Part shown: positions 57,511 through 64,000 of the stretch, in pieces
How positions within the stretch are numbered: position 1 is the first letter of the stretch
Layout of the letters: every line of letters starts with the position of its first letter
Assembly (NCBI RefSeq): GCF_008326425.1
Contig: NZ_AP018929.1
Coordinates: 1,688,875 to 1,752,874, forward strand
Direction of reading: 5' to 3'
Length of the DNA stretch: 64,000 nucleotides
Source: Sulfuracidifex tepidarius
GTDB taxonomy: Archaea; Thermoproteota; Thermoprotei_A; Sulfolobales; Sulfolobaceae
Program-made: the position numbers and the translations under genes
Notes under the pieces: model-generated
Database searches by the model: none
What the model was told of the DNA's origin: nothing
What the model saw: the letters and a program-made list of their open reading frames with translations, nothing else

Positions 57511-58586
57511 CTTGTGATATTTTTACTAATTTTTGCAACTATTTCTTGCATTTCTGGTTTACTGTTGAGCCTCTGCCTCATAGGCTCTATTATTTCATTT
57601 AGTTTTCTCGCTGTTGCCTTCTTTAAATCCATTGGATGAAGTTTGCCTTCAGCGAACAACGATTCGAGTTCATTGTAAGTTTTGACCTCAAGATCTCCTC
57701 CATATTTTTGATCCCTTTCTATCTTTAGTGAATTAAATTTAGGAAATATTATGAACTTGTTTATCTGTAAAATAGGATTATTTTCAACTACTCCTCTAGG
57801 GCAATAGGCTGCCATTATTTTGGACTCTACAGAGTCTGCAGGATCATTGATGAAAACAGCATTTTCCGGCTTGGACTTGCTCATCTTTATATTCGACATG
57901 AAGTCTTCATCATCTGTAGGTGCATTCATCCTTTCTCCACCTTGCAATCCAACTAGCAAGGGAGTATGAAGTGATATCACCTTCTTAGCTCCCATTTTTT
58001 CCGATAGGTCTCTTGCTAGCATGTGAGCTTTCCTTTGGTCTGTCCCTCCCAAAGCTATGTCTAAATCCATGTAGTAAATGTCTGCAACCTGCATGGCAGG
58101 GTATATCAGTTTCGAAGTGTCTATTTCAGCCTCTTCTGCATTCCTTCCCATTATGGTCATTGCCCTCTTCATTCTCGCTAAACTGGTATTCTTGGAAATC
58201 TTTATCACGAGCTTCCAATAATCCTTGTCTCCTACCAAGTCCTCGGCGTCTACTACGTTGATTTTGCTTCTGTCTATTCCAAAAGTTTCAAGCACGTCAA
58301 CTGCGTACTTTCCTGCCTCCTTTATCAATTGAAGATCTCCACCGAGCTTATCATTGATCCACGCGTGCCAAGTAGCCTCCAATAAGTTCATTTTTACGTC
58401 AGCTTCGGTAAGGTCTTTCACCTTCTGAGCCCAAATGAGCCATCCTATGTGGAATAGGCCGCTAGGCTCGAAGCCTATGTAACCTTTGAGTACCTGACCG
58501 CTTTCTAGTTTTTGCTTCAGTTCCTCAGTGGTTACGATTTCTTCTAGATTTCTTGTAATCAATGATAATCTTTCATCAGGGTTCAT
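57507..58586 (-). CDS. tyrS: Tyrosyl-tRNA synthetase
   Basis: About 359 residues, archaeal/eukaryotic class I TyrRS. The HIGH region is EPSGLFHIGW and the KMSKS region is IKMSKSKPENAV. The substrate pocket region GGTDQRKAHMLARD is typical. The ATG at 58586 is the conservative start; a TTG at 58601 would add five residues, and TTTTTAAT at about 58624-58631 would place transcription start at about 58600, so both are possible. Confidence 0.93.
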   Translation of the reverse strand: MNPDERLSLITRNLEEIVTTEELKQKLESGQVLKGYIGFEPSGLFHIGWLIWAQKVKDLTEADVKMNLLEATWHAWINDKLGGDLQLIKEAGKYAVDVLETFGIDRSKINVVDAEDLVGDKDYWKLVIKISKNTSLARMKRAMTIMGRNAEEAEIDTSKLIYPAMQVADIYYMDLDIALGGTDQRKAHMLARDLSEKMGAKKVISLHTPLLVGLQGGERMNAPTDDEDFMSNIKMSKSKPENAVFINDPADSVESKIMAAYCPRGVVENNPILQINKFIIFPKFNSLKIERDQKYGGDLEVKTYNELESLFAEGKLHPMDLKKATARKLNEIIEPMRQRLNSKPEMQEIVAKISKNITR

Positions 58587-58638
58587 TGTGATTTTCCCCA
58601 AAACTAAAAGAAAGAAGCAGATTAAAAATAGTTCTAAT

Positions 58639-58953
58639 TTATGAGTCCTCCATTGCCTGCCTCAAGAAAAGTAGGATAGGATGTTCATCTCCTAGCCTAT
58701 ACTCCAAGTCTTCATATATTACATCAAGGTCTATTTCGTTCATTACAGCAGTTTTTATCAGTTCTTCCGTGAACAGGTAAGAGTTAGCTACTACTTTTTC
58801 CTGGTCTTCGTTAGTTTCTAATTCTTCCCTTATCCTCGATTCATTTCCAGTAATAAGGGAAGTTAAATAATCATTCACTATTTTCCTTATGCACTGTCTA
58901 TCTTGACATTCTGATAACTTTTTAAAAGGAGAAGATCTTAATGCTGGTGGCAA
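58639..58953 (-). CDS. Small helical hypothetical protein
   Basis: A 104-residue acidic, mostly helical protein (NEDQEKVVANSYLFTEELIK; IYEDLEYRLGDEHPILLFLR) with two cysteines close together (CQDRQC). I do not recognise it. The only start is a TTG at 58953, with an AT-rich box near 58975-58983 about 26 bases upstream. It lies upstream of tyrS on the same strand, 50 bases away, but with its own separate promoter for tyrS in between. Confidence 0.55.
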   Translation of the reverse strand: MPPALRSSPFKKLSECQDRQCIRKIVNDYLTSLITGNESRIREELETNEDQEKVVANSYLFTEELIKTAVMNEIDLDVIYEDLEYRLGDEHPILLFLRQAMEDS

Positions 58954-58996
58954 TATTTATCAGGTAAATGAATGTGTATTACTGGTAAAAAAATAC

Positions 58997-59398
58997 TCAT
59001 TCACCTATTACCTTTATAGAGATGTTTCTAGTCCTGGGTCCATCAAATTCAAGGAAAATTATTCTCTGCCATGTTCCTAGATCTAACTTTCCTTCAGAAA
59101 TGGGAACTACTCTTGAGTTTCCTATAATGGAAGAGATCACGTGTGCATGACCATTGTTGTCCATGACATTATGCTTAAATTCGCCTTCAGGAGGAACAAG
59201 CTTCTTAGACCACTCGAGATAGTCAGACATCAACCCCTTCTCTGCTTCGTTAACTATCAACGCACACGTTGTATGTTTTGAAAAAATGTATGCTACTCCT
59301 TCTTTTACGTCTATCTTGCTCTGAACGTCTTCAGTTATATCAATACTTTGAAACTTGGAAGACGTCTTTACAGTAAGGGAGAAAGTTTTGACCTGCAA
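58997..59398 (-). CDS. UPF0047/YjbQ-family protein
   Basis: A 133-residue protein of the YjbQ family. The conserved HTTCALIVNEAE and HNVMDNNGHAHVISSIIG segments and the ending GTWQRIIFLEFDGPRTRNI are diagnostic. Members bind metal and some show weak thiamine-phosphate synthase activity; the true role is unclear. It is divergent from the AIR-synthase-like gene with about 37 bases between starts. Confidence 0.85.
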   Translation of the reverse strand: MQVKTFSLTVKTSSKFQSIDITEDVQSKIDVKEGVAYIFSKHTTCALIVNEAEKGLMSDYLEWSKKLVPPEGEFKHNVMDNNGHAHVISSIIGNSRVVPISEGKLDLGTWQRIIFLEFDGPRTRNISIKVIGE

Positions 59399-59434
59399 GG
59401 TAACCAGCTTAGAGATTTATTTTGAGTAATATAA

Positions 59435-60742
59435 GTGAACATGGACGAAATGGATCTAGAAGGAATAGCGAGGAAACTGTCCCATGATAAGAGAGCTGCA
59501 GAAGCTAAACTGGAGGAAGAACTCTCCTTCTACAAGGGAAAGGAATTTCCAATAAGGGATATCTCTCACGCTGTGATAACCGAGGTCGAGCATTCGCTAA
59601 AAGCTTCCAAGTACGCTTACAACGAAATAGGCTTACGCGCTGGCGAGGCAGGTTTAGGTTCCAGAGGAGTCGGAGATCACATTATACACGAAGCCCTCTT
59701 CAAGATAAGCGGGAGGTCTTTGAGCTCTTTTGACGACGCCGGAATAGCGGAAGACGTGGTAGTCTCTGTCGATGGAATACACTCTAGGCTCAGTTATTTC
59801 CCTTTCCTAGCAGGTTTTCATGCGACTAGAGCAACTCTCAGGGACATCATGGTGAAAGGCGCTAGACCTTTAGGTGTGCTCGTGGACATACACTTATCTG
59901 ACGATAGCGACATCGGTATGCTCACCGATTTCGAGGCCGGAGTTTCCTCTGTTACAGACTTTTTAGGGATAAAAATCCTTGCAGGAAGTACGTTAAGGAT
60001 AGGAGGAGATCTAGTAATAGGAGAAAGGATAAGCGGTGGGGTAGCTTCAGTAGGTAAGATAGGGAAGAAATCTTTCCCCAGATCTAATGTGAGAGAAGGT
60101 AATTCATTGGTTCTCACAGAAGGGAATGGTGGAGGTACTATCGCTACTACTGCTATATTTCATGGGTTTCCCGAGGTTGTAGACTCTACCTTAAGTCTTA
60201 AGGACATTGAGGCATGCAGGATAGTAACGAACTACGTTTCAGATAAAGTAGATTCCATGACCGACGTCACAAACGGCGGAATCAGGTCCATATCGTCAGA
60301 GATTAACGCTGGAAGGGAATCTAGTAAGGTCACTTTACAGATCAATAAAGATTCGTTTAACTCCATGATAAATCCCACAGTTAGAGATATGTTAGACAAG
60401 CTATCAATCGACCCGCTGGGGCTATCCATAGACTCTATTCTGATTTTCACTGATTATCCAGACGACGTAATTGCAACGTTGAAATCTAATGACATAAACG
60501 CATCCGTAATAGGTGAGGTCAAAAAGTTCAACGGCCATAACATAATATCATATGAAGGAGAGCCCTTAACAGAGAACTTTAGAGAAAGCCCTTACACTCC
60601 GGTTAAAAAAGTGATAGGAAACTGGTCACCTTATCCTTTGAACGAGATAAGGCTGAGGGTCGATAAAGCCATCTCTAAGTCGCTCAAGATGAAGGAGGAG
60701 ACATTGAAAAACTTAAAAAGAGGAAATGCATACACGATCTAG
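59435..60742 (+). CDS. AIR synthase-related (PurM/HypE/SelD-like) protein
   Basis: A 435-residue ATP-binding protein of the PurM superfamily. The N-terminal ATP-binding half has DDAGIAEDVVVSVDGIHSR and FHATRATLRDIMVKGARP; the C-terminal half has SMTDVTNGGIRSI. An extra N-terminal helical region of about 60 residues and a C-terminal tail extend it. Archaeal proteins of this type are not characterised; phosphorylation of a substrate with ATP is expected from the fold. GTG at 59435, ATG at 59441 and ATG at 59450 are possible starts. It ends 10 bases before rps13, so it heads the ribosomal operon. Confidence 0.75.
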   Translation: MNMDEMDLEGIARKLSHDKRAAEAKLEEELSFYKGKEFPIRDISHAVITEVEHSLKASKYAYNEIGLRAGEAGLGSRGVGDHIIHEALFKISGRSLSSFDDAGIAEDVVVSVDGIHSRLSYFPFLAGFHATRATLRDIMVKGARPLGVLVDIHLSDDSDIGMLTDFEAGVSSVTDFLGIKILAGSTLRIGGDLVIGERISGGVASVGKIGKKSFPRSNVREGNSLVLTEGNGGGTIATTAIFHGFPEVVDSTLSLKDIEACRIVTNYVSDKVDSMTDVTNGGIRSISSEINAGRESSKVTLQINKDSFNSMINPTVRDMLDKLSIDPLGLSIDSILIFTDYPDDVIATLKSNDINASVIGEVKKFNGHNIISYEGEPLTENFRESPYTPVKKVIGNWSPYPLNEIRLRVDKAISKSLKMKEETLKNLKRGNAYTI

Positions 60743-60752
60743 TTGATGCTTA

Positions 60753-61241
60753 ATGAGCCAACAGTTTAAGTACGTTGTGAGAATGTTTGGCCAAGATATA
60801 GATGGCACTATGAAACTTCCATATGGATTAGCAATGGTGAAAGGAATAGGTTATAATACAGCTAGAGCAATAATAAGGAATTTGGGCTTCGATCCTCATC
60901 TTAGACTAGGAGAGCTTTCTGACAGCGATCTGAAAAAAATAGAAGAGCAGCTCGAGAGCAAGGTAATTAAGGGTCTTCCAGTATGGATGTATAATAGAAG
61001 AAAGGACTATGAGAGCGGGAACGATTTACATTTAGTTACATCAGATCTGATATTTTATGCTAGGAACGATATAGAGAAGGAGAAGAAAATTAAGAGCTGG
61101 AGAGGTGTTAGACACTCTCTTGGTCTGAAAGTAAGGGGTCAGAGAACCAGAACTACTGGAAGGTCTGGATATACTATAGGTGTAACAAGGAAGAGAGTTG
61201 CACAGCCAACTTCAAGTAGTTCTACTCAGAAAAGTGGGTGA
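60753..61241 (+). CDS. rps13: 30S ribosomal protein S13
   Basis: A 162-residue S13. The helix-two-turn-helix region [19 protein letters not shown] and the C-terminal basic [19 protein letters not shown] are diagnostic. A serine/threonine-rich tail extends it slightly. First ribosomal protein of the S13-S4-S11-Rpo3 gene order common to archaea. ATG at 60753. Confidence 0.96.
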   Translation: MSQQFKYVVRMFGQDIDGTMKLPYGLAMVKGIGYNTARAIIRNLGFDPHLRLGELSDSDLKKIEEQLESKVIKGLPVWMYNRRKDYESGNDLHLVTSDLIFYARNDIEKEKKIKSWRGVRHSLGLKVRGQRTRTTGRSGYTIGVTRKRVAQPTSSSSTQKSG

Positions 61242-61246
61242 TTAGA

Positions 61247-61804
61247 ATGGGAGATCCTAAGAAGAGCAGGAGGAAGTGGGAAGGTCCAGGTCATCCTTGG
61301 ATAAGGCAGACCTTAACTGAGGAGCAGACTCTAATGGGGAAATATGGACTCAGAAACAAGAAGGAACTATGGTTAGCCAGAACGTTTACCAGAAACCTTA
61401 GACATCAAGCTAGGTCTCTCTTAGCTTTGCCCCCAGCAGAGAGGGCAGTGAGGGAGAAGCAACTGATAAGCAGGGTTTACAAGTTAGGTCTAATCCAGAA
61501 CGAGAACGGCACGGTAGATGACATACTAAGCCTTAATGAGAAGAACGTGCTGGAGAGAAGGCTTCAGACGATAGTGTTTAACAAGGGTATGGCACGTTCA
61601 ATTTATCAAGCTAGACAACTGATAATACACGGTCATATCTCCATAGGAGGGAAGAGAATAACTTCCCCTGGATTCCTTGTTTCGAGTGATGAGGAGGGTA
61701 TGATAGAGTTCTACGCTACGTCACCTTTTAAAGATAGACCTCCAACAGTAGTTCAGTCCGAACCTCAATCAGAAGTAGGTGATCAGAATGTCCAGCAGGC
61801 GTGA
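61247..61804 (+). CDS. rps4: 30S ribosomal protein S4
   Basis: About 185 residues. The S4 RNA-binding domain is visible as [20 protein letters not shown]. The ATG at 61247 is preferred over a GTG at 61238 because the GGTGAT at 61237-61242 is a well-spaced Shine-Dalgarno site for it. The C-terminal tail is rich in Q, S and E. The end overlaps rps11. Confidence 0.95.
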   Translation: MGDPKKSRRKWEGPGHPWIRQTLTEEQTLMGKYGLRNKKELWLARTFTRNLRHQARSLLALPPAERAVREKQLISRVYKLGLIQNENGTVDDILSLNEKNVLERRLQTIVFNKGMARSIYQARQLIIHGHISIGGKRITSPGFLVSSDEEGMIEFYATSPFKDRPPTVVQSEPQSEVGDQNVQQA

Positions 61805-62186
61805 AATTAAGTGGGGCGCAGCTCACATATACGCTTCTCAGAATAATACAATACTCACTATATCTGACATAACCGGGGCTGAGATAGTCGCAAGGGCTTC
61901 TGGCGGTAATGTTGTTAAGGCAGACAGGGAGAAGCCCTCCCCTTACGCTGCAATGTTAGCTGCGAACAGGGCAGCTGCAGACGCACTAGACAAGGGAATA
62001 ATGGCAATTCACATAAAAGTAAGAGCCCCTGGCGGATATGGAAGCAAGACTCCTGGCCCTGGAGCCCAACCTGCAATAAGGGCCCTATCCAGATCAGGTT
62101 TCATAATAGGAAGGATTGAGGATATAACTCCTGTACCTCATGACAGCATTAGAAGACCTGGAGGAAGAAGAGGAAGAAGGGTATAA
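61788..62186 (+). CDS. rps11: 30S ribosomal protein S11
   Basis: A 132-residue S11. [36 protein letters not shown] and the ending [11 protein letters not shown] are diagnostic. The ATG at 61788 follows a Shine-Dalgarno-like AGGTGATC at 61777-61784; a GTG at 61779 also fits. The gene overlaps rps4 by 17 bases. Confidence 0.96.
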   Translation: MSSRREIKWGAAHIYASQNNTILTISDITGAEIVARASGGNVVKADREKPSPYAAMLAANRAAADALDKGIMAIHIKVRAPGGYGSKTPGPGAQPAIRALSRSGFIIGRIEDITPVPHDSIRRPGGRRGRRV

Positions 62187-62213
62187 AGAAAGCAATTAAA
62201 GAGGTTTTTTGTT

Positions 62214-63014
62214 ATGTCTATAACCAAACTTTCTGGTGATTCTAACAGGCTGGAATTAGTACTAGAGGGATATCCCCTAGAGTTCGTGAGCACAATACGT
62301 CGCTCTTTAATGTTGGAAGTTCCAGTTATGGCAGTAGACGAAGTCTACCTCTTAGACAATAGCAGTCCTCTTTATGACGAAATGATAGCTCATAGGTTAG
62401 GTTTGGTTCCTCTACTCAGTGATGATGCTTTAGATTCCTATAAAAGACCTGAAGAATGCGAGCAATGTTCATCTTCAGAATGTGATGGCTGTTATACGAA
62501 GATCTATCTTGAGGCTTCAGCTGATGTCTCTCCTAGGATGGTCTATTCCAGCGAGATCAAGACGGACGATCCCAGCGTAACTCCGGTTTCCGGGGATATA
62601 CCTATTGTTATGCTAGGACCTAAACAGAAAATATCTTTGGAGGCTAAGGTCAGGCTGGGCTATGGAAAGGAGCATGCTAAGTTCATCCCTGTATCAGAGG
62701 CTGTGAGCAGATACTTCCCTATAGTTCAGATCAAAGACCAATGCACTGAAGCATATAAGGTATGTCCAGAAGGGGTATTCTCAATTGAGGGAGATAAGCT
62801 AGTGATTAAGAACGAGCTTTCGTGCACTTTGTGTGAAGAATGTTTAAAGGTATGCGGAGGGAAAATAGCAATTTCTTATGATCTGAACAAGTTTATCCTA
62901 CAAGTTGAGGGTGTAGGTTCGTTAAAGGTAGAGAGAATTTTATTAGAGGCTGGAAATAGCATTTTAAGGAAGTTGGAAGATTTTGAAAAGAAGTTAGATC
63001 AGGTGAGCTCATGA
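62214..63014 (+). CDS. rpo3: RNA polymerase subunit Rpo3 (subunit D) with Fe-S cluster domain
   Basis: A 266-residue subunit that nucleates polymerase assembly with Rpo11. The alpha-like N-terminal region ([21 protein letters not shown]) is clear. A ferredoxin-like insert has [13 protein letters not shown] and [13 protein letters not shown]; in Saccharolobus the homologous domain holds an Fe-S cluster that stabilises assembly. An extra cysteine group ([13 protein letters not shown]) lies near residues 81-95. Start ATG at 62214; a GAGGT about 10 bases upstream is a likely ribosome site. Confidence 0.95.
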   Translation: MSITKLSGDSNRLELVLEGYPLEFVSTIRRSLMLEVPVMAVDEVYLLDNSSPLYDEMIAHRLGLVPLLSDDALDSYKRPEECEQCSSSECDGCYTKIYLEASADVSPRMVYSSEIKTDDPSVTPVSGDIPIVMLGPKQKISLEAKVRLGYGKEHAKFIPVSEAVSRYFPIVQIKDQCTEAYKVCPEGVFSIEGDKLVIKNELSCTLCEECLKVCGGKIAISYDLNKFILQVEGVGSLKVERILLEAGNSILRKLEDFEKKLDQVSS

Positions 63015-63367
63015 AAAGAACCGGAAGTACGGATATGAATATAAGGAAGCTTTTAGTCTCTTTAAAGGAGCATGAGAAAGCTTTCTGGAATTATGTAGGA
63101 GAAGAAATGGATAAACCAAGGAGGAAGATGACAGAAGTGAATATTTACAAAATAAACTCGATGACTAAGCCTAATGACATAGTTGTAGTTCCTGGAAAAG
63201 TTCTTGGGGTCGGTTTCCTAGACCATCCCGTTACAGTAGCGGCTTTGTCTTTCTCTAAATCTGCACAACAGAAAATAAATCAGGCTGGAGGGAAAATCAT
63301 GTCGATTAATAAGGCATTGGAGGAAATAAAAGACTTTAAGAATAACAATGTGAGGTTGATGAAATAA
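63011..63367 (+). CDS. rpl18e: 50S ribosomal protein L18e
   Basis: A 118-residue L18e (uL15 relative). The segment [24 protein letters not shown] and the following [15 protein letters not shown] are diagnostic when read together. It begins within the Rpo3 stop codon (ATGA) and ends in a TAATG overlap with L13, so translation is coupled. Confidence 0.95.
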   Translation: MKRTGSTDMNIRKLLVSLKEHEKAFWNYVGEEMDKPRRKMTEVNIYKINSMTKPNDIVVVPGKVLGVGFLDHPVTVAALSFSKSAQQKINQAGGKIMSINKALEEIKDFKNNNVRLMK

Positions 63368-63828
63368 TGTCTAGTCAGACTTCCTCATCACAAGCCTCAC
63401 CTTCAGTTGTAATTGATGCTGATGGTCAGATATTAGGAAGGCTCGCGACTAACGTAGTGAGGTTACTGAAGGAGGGAAAGAAAGTCGAAGTAGTTAACGT
63501 AGAAAAGATAATACTTAGCGGACCTAAGAACAGGGTATTAGCTTCATACACTCTCATGTTTGATGTTAAGACACTATTTAACCCGTACACTAACAGCGTC
63601 ATAAGGCCAAGGTCTCCGGAGAGGATATTTAAGAGGACAATAAGGGGTATGCTTCCTAGAGGACAAAAGGGTATGAGAATGTTGAAAATGGTGAAAGCCT
63701 ACATTGGAGTTCCAGAGCATTTAGCTAACAAAGAGAAGATCAAGCCCTCTACTTCAGACGGAGCTAGACTTAAAGGTAAGTTCGTTACACTGTACGAAGT
63801 ATCTAAGAGCCTAGGGTGGAAAGAATGA
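63367..63828 (+). CDS. rpl13: 50S ribosomal protein L13
   Basis: A 153-residue L13. IDADGQILGRLATNVVRLL near the N-terminus and RTIRGMLPRGQKGMRML are family signatures. The N-terminal 13 residues are serine-rich and extend the usual start. Continuous with L18e and S9 in the operon. Confidence 0.95.
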   Translation: MSSQTSSSQASPSVVIDADGQILGRLATNVVRLLKEGKKVEVVNVEKIILSGPKNRVLASYTLMFDVKTLFNPYTNSVIRPRSPERIFKRTIRGMLPRGQKGMRMLKMVKAYIGVPEHLANKEKIKPSTSDGARLKGKFVTLYEVSKSLGWKE

Positions 63829-64000
63829 GCCAATCCGAAACTATAATATCATACGGAAGAAGGAAGATGGCATCTGCTAGGTGCTACTTAAAGAAAGGTA
63901 AAGGAAGAGTATTCTTTAACGATATACCCATTGATATATATCCTAATGAGATGATCAGGTTAAAGATAATAGAACCATTGATGTTGGCAGGAGATAACGT
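63825..64000 (+). CDS. rps9: 30S ribosomal protein S9, 5' part only
   Basis: The first 58 codons of S9 are present before the window ends. The opening SYGRRKMASARCYLKKGKG is typical of archaeal S9. The ATG at 63825 overlaps the L13 stop (ATGA). The C-terminal part, including the basic tail, lies outside the window. Confidence 0.93.
   Translation, partial: MSQSETIISYGRRKMASARCYLKKGKGRVFFNDIPIDIYPNEMIRLKIIEPLMLAGDN

Overview
The window is chromosomal DNA of a hyperthermophilic or thermoacidophilic crenarchaeon of the order Sulfolobales. The evidence is the complete LysW-dependent lysine cluster, the upsXEFAB pilus locus with its endonuclease III/ParB-like/glycosyltransferase/helicase companion genes, a CedB-type ATPase, intron-bearing tRNA genes, a free-standing 5S rRNA gene, and many leaderless genes whose TATA-like box lies about 26 bases before the start codon. 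Base composition is moderately AT-rich. I cannot assign a genus from this sequence alone; Sulfuracidifex, Stygiolobus, Metallosphaera, Saccharolobus and relatives are all possible.

Layout. 1-2.3 kb: cedB (DNA-import ATPase) and a small opposing gene. 2.3-8.6 kb: lysYZ-lysM-lysWXJK, converting alpha-aminoadipate to lysine on the LysW carrier protein, followed by a cis-prenyltransferase gene. 8.6-11 kb: ribosomal protein S8e, SRP19, two intron-containing tRNA-Lys genes flanking an acyl-CoA dehydrogenase gene. 11-18.5 kb: prepilin peptidase (pibD) behind a possible structured leader, a CbiG-like/BtuF-like pair, citramalate synthase, a UbiA prenyltransferase, an FAD oxidoreductase and a substrate-binding-like protein. 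18.7-31.7 kb: an NSUN-type RNA methyltransferase, upsXEFAB, a small winged-helix gene, then nth-parB-like-GT2-lhr and a convergent JAMM protein. 32-37 kb: regulators, hypothetical genes, lysN-type aminotransferase and CinA. 37-53.5 kb: pheT/pheS, map, 5S rRNA, an HD hydrolase, phosphoglycolate phosphatase, gltX, L7Ae, tRNA-Trp, lysS, a site-2 protease, a radical SAM protein and pelota. 54-58.6 kb: a family-B DNA polymerase that has lost its catalytic residues, DnaG and TyrRS. 59.4-64 kb: an AIR-synthase-like protein and the S13-S4-S11-Rpo3-L18e-L13-S9 operon, cut by the window edge.

How the genes work together. The most striking theme is UV-induced DNA exchange. Ups pili bring cells together, PibD processes their pilins, CedB powers DNA import, and the endonuclease III/ParB-like/helicase set is thought to process DNA. 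All of these lie within about 31 kb here. The hexamer ACTTTC, which fits the published Sulfolobales UV-response motif ANTTTC, occurs 43-46 bases before the start codons of cedB, upsE and upsA. A second theme is lysine: biosynthesis (lysYZMWXJK and lysN), two tRNA-Lys genes and lysyl-tRNA synthetase are all present. A third theme is compact promoters, with several divergent gene pairs that appear to share one central TATA-like element.

I found no CRISPR array, no intact insertion sequence and no integrase gene. Less explained items are two GC-rich hairpin-forming segments (11041-11099 and 16834-16910), a 16-bp tandem repeat before one tRNA-Lys gene, a possible L7Ae-binding kink-turn in the L7Ae leader, and palindromes at the lysM-lysW junction.
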